Origin: Pelagomonas calceolata
Taxonomy: Eukaryota; Sar; Pelagophyceae; Pelagomonadales; Pelagomonadaceae
Assembly (NCBI GenBank): GCA_918797485.1
Contig: CAKKNE010000001.1
Location: 1,674,001 to 1,738,000, forward strand
Length of the DNA stretch: 64,000 nucleotides
Reading direction: 5' to 3'
Shown: positions 54,039 to 62,187 of the stretch, piece by piece
Layout of the letters: each line of letters opens with the position of its first letter
Numbering within the stretch: the first letter of the stretch is position 1
The notes under the pieces: generated by a model
Database searches by the model: none
What the model was told of the DNA's origin: nothing
The model's input: only the letters and a program-made list of their open reading frames with translations
Position numbers and translations under genes: made by a program

Positions 54039-54884
54039 TCACTCCACGTGCCGCAACAACCACCCCCGACACGCGCTAGCCCCGCAGAAGCACTCCGTCC
54101 GCGAGTCCTCGACCGCGTCGTCCGGCGCGCCGCCCGCGTAGTCGAACGCGAGTTCGACGCCCACCGCCACGTCCTTCAACGTGACGAGCGCGAGCGTCGG
54201 CAGGAACTGGCCCCGCGTCGACCGCGTCGGCACCACTTCACAATTCGGCGCGCACGAGTGGTTCACGAAGCGCGCGACGCCGCCGCGGTCCGTCGCGTCG
54301 ACCGTCGTCCGCCAGGCCGCCACGCTCTCGTCGCGCGAGTGCTCGACGACGGATAAAATATAGGTCGGCCGGCCCGCCTCGAACTCGGCCCGCTCCCGCT
54401 CCCGCGCGGCCGTTCGCGAGACGACGGCGCCCGTGTAGTCGACGACGCGCCGGCCTTTCGGGATGTGCTCGCCGGCGACGAGGCCCCAGCACTTCTTCGC
54501 GGCGAGCCACGCGACGCGCACCTCGGCGTGGACGTCGTGCTCGGCGCCCGCAAAATTATTATAACGCGGCAGGACGAGCTTGCGCGCGTACCGGAAGCCC
54601 TCCGGGAAGGGAGGCGCGGGCAGCGGCGGCCGCCCGACGACCGGCACCGGCCGAGCGCCGCCGCGGCTGGCGTCGCGGCGGATCGCGGCCACGACTTGGC
54701 GGGCCGCACCGCGTGCCGCCCGCGAGCAGCGCGCGACGGCGACGGCGTCCGCGAAGTCGCAGAATGGCGCCGCGAGCGCCACGCACCGGAGCGGCGCGGC
54801 GAGCGGAGGCGGCACGGCGCCCAGCGCCCTGGCGCCGTCGCGCCGCCAGCGCCGGCGGAAGGCGTGCCAGTCCGTCTGGGCCAT
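54039..54884 (-). CDS. SET-domain protein with post-SET motif
   Basis: 281 aa; the ATG at 54884 was used because the codon before it is GTG. The SET domain is in the second half: AKKCWGLVAGEHIPKGRRVVDYTG, ATDRGGVARFVNHSCAPNCEVV with the N-H-S-C-x-x-N-C signature, and VGVELAFDYAG. A post-SET ECFCGASACRGWL completes a zinc site, as in SET1/SUV39-type histone lysine methyltransferases. The N-terminal ~110 residues are Arg/Ala-rich, possibly nuclear. Unlike the SET gene at 52173 it has no signal peptide. H3K4, H3K36 or H3K9 targets cannot be told apart. Confidence 0.87.
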   Translation of the reverse strand: MAQTDWHAFRRRWRRDGARALGAVPPPLAAPLRCVALAAPFCDFADAVAVARCSRAARGAARQVVAAIRRDASRGGARPVPVVGRPPLPAPPFPEGFRYARKLVLPRYNNFAGAEHDVHAEVRVAWLAAKKCWGLVAGEHIPKGRRVVDYTGAVVSRTAARERERAEFEAGRPTYILSVVEHSRDESVAAWRTTVDATDRGGVARFVNHSCAPNCEVVPTRSTRGQFLPTLALVTLKDVAVGVELAFDYAGGAPDDAVEDSRTECFCGASACRGWLLRHVE

Positions 54885-55195
54885 CACTGATGCATTTGGC
54901 TGTGGCGCGGCCGCCAGAGCTCGGCGCGTTGAAAGCTCTCTGTTTCCGCTTCTCCAGAGATCACTTTCGATGAACGCCGGGCGCTGCCGGTCAACTGCGA
55001 TCGCTGCTCGGATGTCCTCTTGCCCTCCTCTCCCTGTGGTTAGGAGAGCAGTCGTGGCCCTGTCGCTTTCACAGCGCTAGGTCACTCGAGAGCGGGTCGC
55101 GCATTGCAAACGACGCCTCGCGCTGCCACCACAGCGCCCAGCACGCGCCGCAAACCACGCACGCGGCCGAAACCTCTGGAGGAGGCCACACCACA
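54885..55195. other. Divergent intergenic region
   Basis: 311 bp between the SET and thioesterase genes. No palindromic element or repeat seen. Confidence 0.45.
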
Positions 55196-56037
55196 ATGCA
55201 CACTGTACTCCGCCGCGCGGCCCCGCGGCTCCGGGCCGCAAGCCGTGCCATCAGCACGACAACTGCGCCACAGTCGCGAGGCTGGGTGCTGGGCGTGGCC
55301 AGCGCTGCAGCGGGCGCGGCCGGCGCGCTCGCGGTCGCCGGCGAGCGGCCGCCGCCGTCCGTCGCGGAGTGGGCGGCGCGCGACGACCCCGGCTCGTCCA
55401 ACGCGGAGCAGCGCTTCGCCCAGTGGAAGCGCGTCGACGAGGGACTCGTCGCGAGCGGCGCCGCGAAAAGCAATGCCATCTACGACGCGTTTGGTGCAGT
55501 GTGGAAATCAACCAGTGAGTTAAGTTCACGGGGACAACGTCGCGTCGATGGCGTGGGGCGCCCGAGATTTGATTTCCACGCAGGTTAGGCGCGCAGACGA
55601 ATGCCCTCAAGCACCACCGCCTCTGGTCGAAGCCCGACGGCTCCGAGGTCGCCTGCGTGGCGACGTTCGGCGACGACTGCGTGGGCCATCCGGGCGTCGT
55701 CCACGGCGGCGTCACCTCTCTACTGTTCGACAACACGCTCGGCTGGGCCAACGCCCTGTCCATCACGAAGGGCGGCGACCCGTCCCAGCACGACACCGTG
55801 AAACAGTTCGGCATGACGGCGAACCTGTCCGTGAACTACCGGCGCCCGCTCTTCGTGGGCCAGACGGTCGTCATCTCGTGTTCGTTGGATCGGGTCGAGG
55901 GCCGCAAGCGCTTCCTCAAGGGCGTCATGAAGGACGGGAAGACGGGCGGCGTCATCGCGGACGCGACGGCGCTGTACGTCGTGCCGCGCACGGCCGCGGA
56001 GAAGGCTGCGGGCGTCAAGTCTACTTGGGCGAAGTGA
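55196..56037 (+). CDS. Hotdog-fold acyl-CoA thioesterase (THEM4-like)
   Basis: 248 aa from exons 55196-55493 and 55589-56037. The N-terminus MHTVLRRAAPRLRAASRAIS is a mitochondrial-type presequence, followed by a hydrophobic stretch (GVASAAAGAAGALAVAG). The hotdog domain shows GHPGVVHGGVTSLLFDNTLGW with the HGG active-site loop and the catalytic acid, then ANLSVNYRRPLFVGQTVVISC and ALYVV. THEM4/5-type enzymes hydrolyse long-chain acyl-CoA in mitochondria (family knowledge). The intron is an introner; splicing restores DAFG-AQTNALKHHRLW. Confidence 0.88.
55494..55588 (+). mobile_element. Introner element 7 (95-nt intron in the thioesterase)
   Basis: The element itself runs from AGTGTGGAAATCAA (55498) to TTGATTTCCACGCAG-like ATTTGATTTCCACGCAG (55583), a near-perfect terminal inverted repeat. 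The core GCGTCGATGGCGTGGGGCGC is shared with the formin copy. The flanks GTTTGGTGC and GTTAGGCGC differ at two of nine bases. Splice sites lie just outside the element (GTGCAG donor, GTTAG acceptor), within the duplicated flank. Confidence 0.82.
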
Positions 56038-56079
56038 GTAACTGTTCTGTTGAGTATTGTGGCGCGCGGCGATGGTTTT

Positions 56080-56102
56080 CTAGCGGCTGTAAAGACACTA
56101 GC
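56080..56102 (+). repeat. 24-bp-type palindrome, copy 11
   Basis: CTAGCGGCTGTAAAGA then CACTAGC. The first G is lost. It lies between two plus-strand genes and points to the gene starting at 56321, 219 bp away. Confidence 0.7.
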
Positions 56103-56320
56103 AAACGAGCACACACAGTGCTCAGCTTCACGCAAGATCACGCCAATATTCTGCACCTCGCAGCGCGTTGGGGCATCGATTCCTGAAGCGCTGCGCCTGC
56201 TGCAGCATCTCGCGCCATCGCTGCGGCACTTTGAGGCCTTTGACCACATTGCTCTCACTGCTCTCTGAAAGCCTGCGGCGCTGTTCATCGTCGCGCGTGG
56301 CTGGAACGCCAGCAAACGCC

Positions 56321-58111
56321 ATGTCTGACGCCATAACAAACGATCCAGAACTGGAAAGGAAGGGCTGCGCGGCAGCCGCGGAGTACGCGCAGATCCACTG
56401 GGCGAAGCTGCAGCGCCTCGTCAACGACGACGCCGTGCCCGCGGAATCGATCGAGCTGCACGGCAACGACCGGCGGCTCTACGCCTGCTTCCGCGCGTCG
56501 ATCTCGGAGGACGTCGCGGTGCTGCGCGCCGAGCAGCTGAAAACGCGGATCTGGCGCGATCTGCTCACGTGCATGGATGGTCGCGTTAAAGATCACAACT
56601 TTATGACGCTGTTACGGCCCGACGCGGCGCTGAGCTACGACGACCAGCGCGAGAACCTCTTCGTCGTGCCGCGGGCGCAGTTTCTGATGATCGAGCTCGC
56701 TCGTCAACGGGAGGGCTGCTACGACGGCGCATGGCGGGCGAAGCGACGCGCGTGCGCAATGCCGGCGTCAGCACCGCTCCGCCTCACGCGGACTACGCGC
56801 TACAGCGTGCTGGAATGCGCCGCGAGCACGGCCAGAATTGTGGGCGTGGACGCATCGTCGAGCGCGGCCGACGCTAGCGCGACGAGCGCGACGGCTGAAG
56901 GAGCCGAGGAAGAGTCGGACAACGCGCGCGCCGCAAGACTGGGCAAGCAGCTCGCAGAGTGCGTCCCGTGCGCCGAGGCGGCACGTAGGCTGCCCTGTCC
57001 GCGGACGGCGGCGCGGCGGCCGCGCGATGGCGCCCCCGTCGTCATCGACGGCGCGCTGGATCAAGCGGCGTGCGCCGAGGCCTGCGCGGCCGCACTGGCC
57101 TTCTTCGACGGCGCGGGGGACCGTAGAATTGCCGAGCAACAATTGCATCGCGGCGACGACGTGGCCTTTGTCCCTCTATTTGGTGAGGACGAGGGCTCGC
57201 CGCTGCGACAGGCGCTGGGGCCCGCGCGCCGCCTCCTCGCGCGCGCCGCCGCCGACATCGGCGATGCGGATTTGTTAGTCCCGGAGGTAGCCCAGCTAGC
57301 GTTGTACGACGGGTGCAAGCGCAATTTAAAACCAGGGTACGTCGCGCACCGTGACAACGCGTCCACACCTGGTGCTGCTGGCGAGAACTACCGCGAAGTG
57401 ACGTTGCTCCTCTATCTGAACGGCGCGCCACCGGGCGCTAGCGGCGGCGAGCTCCGTTCGTACGTCGGCGCGGAGCCCTCGGATCTCGATGGCGCCACCG
57501 CCCTGCGCGTCGACGACATCCAGCCTCGCGCGGGTCGCCTCGTCCTCTTCGAGTCGCGCACGCTGTTGCACGCTGTGCGGCCCGTCGGGCTCTGGCGCCG
57601 CGTCGCGCTGTCGCTCTGGTGCCTCAAGCGGATTCCGAACGATAGACTCTCGCCACTTACGGATATCTTGGGCGCCGATGCTTTCCAGTACTTGGATGCG
57701 ATAAGTCTGGCCCGGCTTGCAGCGTGCGCGCGCGTGTTCGGGAAGAAGAAGGACGGGCGCTCGCTCTGCGACGCAGCAGCGCGGCAGCAACTTAGCGCCC
57801 TCCGCGAAGAATTCTTGACGGGAGTCAAGAGCATCGACGGTATGGACTGGCTTCTATACCGACAAATTCCCTCCTGGATCTACTGCTTGTACGATTGGGA
57901 AGAGTCGAGTGCTGCGTTAGGAAGATGGGGCCCCGTCGACATGTTCGGGGACCGTGGATGGACATTCCGTCGAAAAGAGAAGGAACGCGAAAAGAGGAAG
58001 AGGGCCGTGGACGAGATCCGACATCAGATACATATCAAAGGCTCCCGGGCCCAGGAGTATGTCGACGATTTTCTCGCTGAGCTACTCCGGGACGCGCGCG
58101 AGGAGGACTAA
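56321..58111 (+). CDS. 2OG-Fe(II) dioxygenase, prolyl-4-hydroxylase-like
   Basis: 596 aa from the ATG at 56321. The catalytic jelly roll lies at ~290-435: LVPEVAQLALYDG, GYVAHRDNAS with the H-x-D pair (H343, D345), REVTLLLYLNG, GGELRSYVG, and RLVLFESRTLLHAVRPVG with the distal His (H417) and RPV Arg-type region. That order matches P4H/EGLN enzymes using Fe(II), O2 and 2-oxoglutarate. Residues 1-270 contain helical, Ala-rich sequence with no known domain. The C-terminal ~140 residues include an F-box-like LGADAFQYLDAISLARLAAC and a charged tail. Substrate unknown; cytosolic or nuclear. Confidence 0.8.
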   Translation: MSDAITNDPELERKGCAAAAEYAQIHWAKLQRLVNDDAVPAESIELHGNDRRLYACFRASISEDVAVLRAEQLKTRIWRDLLTCMDGRVKDHNFMTLLRPDAALSYDDQRENLFVVPRAQFLMIELARQREGCYDGAWRAKRRACAMPASAPLRLTRTTRYSVLECAASTARIVGVDASSSAADASATSATAEGAEEESDNARAARLGKQLAECVPCAEAARRLPCPRTAARRPRDGAPVVIDGALDQAACAEACAAALAFFDGAGDRRIAEQQLHRGDDVAFVPLFGEDEGSPLRQALGPARRLLARAAADIGDADLLVPEVAQLALYDGCKRNLKPGYVAHRDNASTPGAAGENYREVTLLLYLNGAPPGASGGELRSYVGAEPSDLDGATALRVDDIQPRAGRLVLFESRTLLHAVRPVGLWRRVALSLWCLKRIPNDRLSPLTDILGADAFQYLDAISLARLAACARVFGKKKDGRSLCDAAARQQLSALREEFLTGVKSIDGMDWLLYRQIPSWIYCLYDWEESSAALGRWGPVDMFGDRGWTFRRKEKEREKRKRAVDEIRHQIHIKGSRAQEYVDDFLAELLRDAREED

Positions 58112-58152
58112 TGTGTTGTTTGACTTAATACATCGAGCGAAAAACGAACGAA

Positions 58153-59193
58153 CTAGTGACCAGCGAGGAACGGGAGCGCGCGCGCCGCGGCCGGCGACGC
58201 GCGAGAAGCCGGATCGACGTCTAACAACCGCTCGAGCAGATCGACCGCGTCAGTATCCCGCGACAGGCCCTTGCCGGGCATGCGCCGCAGCACCGAGCAC
58301 AGGTCCCGGACCACTTCCCCCTGGCGCTTCGCGACCTTCTTGCCCTCGCGGTTCGGCACGGCCAGCGCCCCGCGTAGCCAGCGTCCCGGCTTGCAGCGGA
58401 ACTGGGGCCGGCCCGGCGGGTCGCAGACGCGCGAGTTGAAGGGAAACCAGACGGGAAAGCCGCACGCGAGTTCCAGAAAAACTGCCCCCACCGCGTAGAC
58501 GTCGACGGACGCCGGTGGCGCCGTCCTCAGAGTTTGTGGATGTGTAACGCACTCCGGCGCGCGGTACTCGGGCGTCGCCGAGCCGCCCGGGTCGCCCACG
58601 GCAAACTCGTAGGCACTTCCGAAATCGCAGAGGCGCGGTACCGCCCCGTCCATGAGGATGTTATCAGGCTTGATATCGGCGTGCACGATGCCCGACGCCG
58701 CGAGGTGCTCCACCGCCTCCAATAATCGCGCCAACAACACGCGAAGCTTCTTGTGCGCCACGGGCTGCGTAACATCTTTTTCGTCTTCGAACAAGTCGTG
58801 CCAGAAGTGGCCCCGGTCGACCCTGTAGGTCCGCGAGCTCTGGCCGCAGACGCGCGTGTACTCGCCCTCTACCTTCAACCATGTCAAGGACGCGAGCGAC
58901 GGGCCGCCCAGCTCCGTCGTGAGCCACAGCGCGTTTTCCGTCGTCGCTTGTGAGACGAGGCCGCAGATCAGCCGGTGCGATTGTAGTTGTCTCAGCATCC
59001 TGGCCTCGCGCTTGCCGCTCTTTTCGGCTCCACATAAATCGGCGGCTCCTCTCACAAAGCGCTTCGCCGCGACGGCGCGCCCGTCCTCGAGAACAGCTCG
59101 GTAGACGGTGCCAAAAGTGCCTGTCCCGAGCTCAGCTTCTATGGATACGCCCGGCGGCGGCGCGCAGTCCGCCGTGGACACCTGCTGCGCCAT
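58153..59193 (-). CDS. Serine/threonine protein kinase
   Basis: 346 aa from the ATG at 59193; the upstream in-frame codon at 59229 is TTG. Kinase motifs are in order: ELGTGTFGTVYRAV (P-loop), VAAKRFV (Lys), the helix C region KREARMLRQLQ, HADIKPDNILM (catalytic loop; Ala replaces the usual R/C before D), RLCDFGSAYEF (DFG), TPEYRAPECV (APE), and DVYAVGAVFLELACGFPVW. Features DIKPDN and SVDVYAVG suggest a CMGC/CDK-like or CDC7-like kinase with an insert (GRPQFRCKPGRWLRGALAV), as in CDC7. The substrate is unknown. Confidence 0.87.
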   Translation of the reverse strand: MAQQVSTADCAPPPGVSIEAELGTGTFGTVYRAVLEDGRAVAAKRFVRGAADLCGAEKSGKREARMLRQLQSHRLICGLVSQATTENALWLTTELGGPSLASLTWLKVEGEYTRVCGQSSRTYRVDRGHFWHDLFEDEKDVTQPVAHKKLRVLLARLLEAVEHLAASGIVHADIKPDNILMDGAVPRLCDFGSAYEFAVGDPGGSATPEYRAPECVTHPQTLRTAPPASVDVYAVGAVFLELACGFPVWFPFNSRVCDPPGRPQFRCKPGRWLRGALAVPNREGKKVAKRQGEVVRDLCSVLRRMPGKGLSRDTDAVDLLERLLDVDPASRASPAAARALPFLAGH

Positions 59194-59422
59194 CGGTGCC
59201 ACGCGTCGTCGCCGCGAGGGGCTGCGCAACGGTGCTGCGAAGGCTGCCCGACGCCGGTTGTGTGAGCTGCTGGTGCGGGGTCAACGACGAGACGCTTTCG
59301 ACGCGCGCCGCACATTGACGGGGCCCTCCGGAAGTCTAATCTACGGGGTCGAGGCCAGAAAAAGCGCGTCGCGCTCGATCGGACGGCACGCGGCGCGCGA
59401 AGAACAAGCTACGGAAGAATAT

Positions 59423-61330
59423 TTAAACAGAGCTTCGATCGACCGACTCCTGGCGCGTCACCGACGAGTCCGCGATCCTAAAGGCCGACGTCAGCGACGT
59501 CGTCCGCGCGCCCAGGGCTTCGTCGACCTCGGGCAGCTCTTTGGCCAACCTTTTCATCACCGGCTCGACCTCGTTCGCGAGCTCCGCTCTACATTGTACA
59601 GCCACGTCCGCCCGCAGCTCGCGCACCCGATTGCCCATGCGCCCCGGCAGCACGAGTTCGCCGCCCTCGACGCCGAACGCGTACGCGTCCCGGAAGTACC
59701 AGAGCTCCTCCATGACCTCGTCGGCGTCGGCGCCTGTGCCTGGTTTCCTCGGCGCTTTGAGGCCCGGTCGCCTCCGGGCATACTTCTCGAGGTCCGTCAA
59801 ACGACTTCCCATGTTTAATCGAGGCGCCCACGTCTCGCGAAACTTGGCCAGGAAAAGCTTCCCGCCCTGGATGGCTGATCGTGCTTTCTCCTCCTCGTCT
59901 CCTTCGACGAAAGACGCTTCTAACCTAGCTTGCCGCGCCGCTCGCTTCGCGAGAATGCGTTCGTCCTGGCAGTCGTCGCGCACCTCGTACTCGAAGTTCA
60001 AGCGTAGATAAGGACAATCGGTAACGGCTTGCACGACATCTGATGATGCTGCTAGTCCATCCAACTCCTTATCGAGCAACTCCAAAGCTCTCAACGTAGC
60101 CAGTCTATCACACAACCTTCGGTCGAACGACGCCAGCGGCATCTCCTCGCTTTCCGTCTTGTAGACCGTCTCGCCACCGATCCTCAATTCCTCGGCGGCG
60201 TTCATCTCCGTCGACGGCAGCGCTTTCACCGGCATCGCATCCCTATAACACCGCTCCCGGTCCGTCTCTTCCAGTATGCCGTAATGGAACGACCAGTTGT
60301 CTATGAGAGCGTCCGCCGTCCGCAACAACCGATGTAGAATCCATCTCGTATCTATTGGTTCTTCATAAAACATGGACTTCAAGGCCTGCGCCATCAGGAA
60401 CGGGTTCTTCTTCTGCCTTTCGCTGAAGCGCTGCGGCGGCTGGGCGAGCTCGACCTCCACCACATCATCGGGCGTGTTGCCTAGCGTTTCGAGGTACTCG
60501 ACCCAGTTGCCTCGCAATTGGCACAAAGCCGGCGTATACGAGGACGGCGGGCCCGCACTCCCGGTGTCTCTTAATTTGGGTCCCAAGTGGTCGTGCCCGA
60601 GGAACTTCGACAGCCACGACACTTGGGGCTCGTTCCTCAACGCCGCGGAGTACTGGAGCTGCGTCTGGACGGACCGCTGCGTGATCGCCGCGCCCAGATC
60701 GTCGTACGCATAACCCTCGCCGATCTCAGCAACGATGGCGTGCGGCCCCGACGTCGGCAGCGCGTCCACCACCGTCTCGACGGCGTCCTTCGGCACGCCT
60801 GACGGTGGACTGCTCGAGGCGATGTTTCTAGCTTCCTCGACCGCTTGCGCGAGGCGCGTCTTCTCCTCCTGCTGTACAGATTCCTCCTCCCGGATCGGGC
60901 GGCTCATGTAGCGGCAGGGGTCGCCGGGGTCGTGCCGCGCTTTGTCGGCCTTGGCCTGGGCGGCCTTTTCTAAGGCTGCCGCCGCATCAGATGCGGCCGG
61001 CGCCGCCGCCGCCGCCGGAGCCGCTGCCGGCGCCTCGACCGGCGGCCAGTCCCACGACGTGCGGCCGTCGGCCGTGTAGTAGTACGTGCCACCACTGGTA
61101 GGGTCGACGGCGGCCTGCCAGTCCGCGTAGGGGTCGACGACGGGAGTAGTGGGGTCGTCCCACGTCGTCGCGCCGGTCTCGGCGTCGTGCCAGTACGGGT
61201 CGCCGGACGCGGCGTCCTCGTAGCGCTGCCAGTCTGCTCGCAGGACGCTCGTGGGGCGTCTTACCGAAACCGGCGGCGCGATGAGCGCCGCGGCGCCGCC
61301 GGCTAGCGCCGCGAGCGATGCGAGCCTCAT
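59423..61330 (-). CDS. Plastid-type protein with tandem WW domains
   Basis: 635 aa from the ATG at 61330. Signal peptide MRLASLAALAGGAAALIAPPVSVRR; the ALIAPP junction fits a plastid presequence. Two WW domains follow at ~30-100 (DWQRYEDAASGDPYWHDAET and GTYYYTADGRTSWDWP). WW domains normally bind PPxY or Pro-Arg peptides and are rare in plastids. The long remainder is helical and acidic with no recognised family (EELWYFRDAYAFGVEGGELV, WILHRLLRTADALIDNWSFH). Function unknown. If the targeting is right, this would be an unusual WW location. Confidence 0.7.
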   Translation of the reverse strand: MRLASLAALAGGAAALIAPPVSVRRPTSVLRADWQRYEDAASGDPYWHDAETGATTWDDPTTPVVDPYADWQAAVDPTSGGTYYYTADGRTSWDWPPVEAPAAAPAAAAAPAASDAAAALEKAAQAKADKARHDPGDPCRYMSRPIREEESVQQEEKTRLAQAVEEARNIASSSPPSGVPKDAVETVVDALPTSGPHAIVAEIGEGYAYDDLGAAITQRSVQTQLQYSAALRNEPQVSWLSKFLGHDHLGPKLRDTGSAGPPSSYTPALCQLRGNWVEYLETLGNTPDDVVEVELAQPPQRFSERQKKNPFLMAQALKSMFYEEPIDTRWILHRLLRTADALIDNWSFHYGILEETDRERCYRDAMPVKALPSTEMNAAEELRIGGETVYKTESEEMPLASFDRRLCDRLATLRALELLDKELDGLAASSDVVQAVTDCPYLRLNFEYEVRDDCQDERILAKRAARQARLEASFVEGDEEEKARSAIQGGKLFLAKFRETWAPRLNMGSRLTDLEKYARRRPGLKAPRKPGTGADADEVMEELWYFRDAYAFGVEGGELVLPGRMGNRVRELRADVAVQCRAELANEVEPVMKRLAKELPEVDEALGARTTSLTSAFRIADSSVTRQESVDRSSV

Positions 61331-61574
61331 GATGCAGGATGCAGTGTCCCAGCGATGCAAGGCCTATTTACCCCCAGCGATTGATGTGCAGCTTCGATCG
61401 CGACTGATGTGCAGCTTTGAGAAGCTGCAAGGAGTGCTGGATGCACCGCTGCTGCCGCCCAGGTTGAGAGCAGGCCGCGTTTGCAGTGCGTCGAGGCCTC
61501 GTCGACATTCTCGTGCGGGTTCTCGAGCTCACCGGGAACGATAGTAAATTATGTATAAAGTTAGTTGACACAGG

Positions 61575-61853
61575 CTAGTGGCAGTCCCAGGGGTGCTTGA
61601 AGCCGAGCACCCACTGCCAGTCCTTCTCGGCGCGGTACATCATCCACACCCACATGGTCGTGGCGTAGATCGTGCCCAAGACCTCGTGGACGGGCTGCGG
61701 CTTGAAGTGGCCGTAATAGGGGCTTTGTTTGTCGGCCCAGGGGCGGCCTCCACCCGCGCCCATCGTTCGTCGCGGCGCAAGCGTCAAGCGCGGCGCGGCG
61801 GCGCGCGCCGGGGCCGCGGCGCGGCGCAGCGCGGCGAGGGCGACGACGGACAT
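61575..61853 (-). CDS. NDUFB2: Mitochondrial complex I subunit NDUFB2
   Basis: 92 aa with a mitochondrial presequence (MSVVALAALRRAAAPARAAAPRLTLAPRR). The mature part is one TM segment followed by ATTMWVWMMYRAEKDWQWVLGFKHPWDCH, which matches plant and protist NDUFB2/AGGG (MWFWILYRAKQD, VLGW-RHPWD). It is an accessory subunit of the membrane arm of NADH:ubiquinone oxidoreductase. Length fits the family. The palindromic element at 62079 lies 226 bp upstream. Confidence 0.85.
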   Translation of the reverse strand: MSVVALAALRRAAAPARAAAPRLTLAPRRTMGAGGGRPWADKQSPYYGHFKPQPVHEVLGTIYATTMWVWMMYRAEKDWQWVLGFKHPWDCH

Positions 61854-62187
61854 CGCTTTTTTTTTTGTTCTGCGCTGGCGCGCGGCGGCGCGCGGCCTGT
61901 TTTTGCGGCTTATTGCCTTTCGGCCCTTTTTGTGCGCGCTGCCGTCCGGGGCTCGCCGCGGCGCTTACGCTGTCTTTGGAGTGGTCAGCGCCGGCCAAGT
62001 AACGAGTCTGGGGTGCGGTGGGCCGCTGGAAGGGGTCTAATTCACCGCAAAAGGACGCTTGGGACGCGAGCTGCTTTTGCTAGTGTCTTACAATACGCTA
62101 GCTTCACTGCTTTTTGGCCGCGCCCGCAGCGTGCAAGCCGTAAAAATGCATCATGATCAAAGTTCGCATAAATAAACAAGCAACAAA
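61854..62187. other. Divergent intergenic region
   Basis: 334 bp between NDUFB2 and the JmjC gene with the palindromic element at 62079-62102 and a T-run near 61857. Nothing else seen. Confidence 0.5.
62079..62102 (-). repeat. 24-bp imperfect palindrome, copy 12
   Basis: GCTAGTGTCTTAC and AATACGCTAGC. It points toward NDUFB2 (226 bp); the JmjC start is 86 bp on the other side. Confidence 0.75.
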
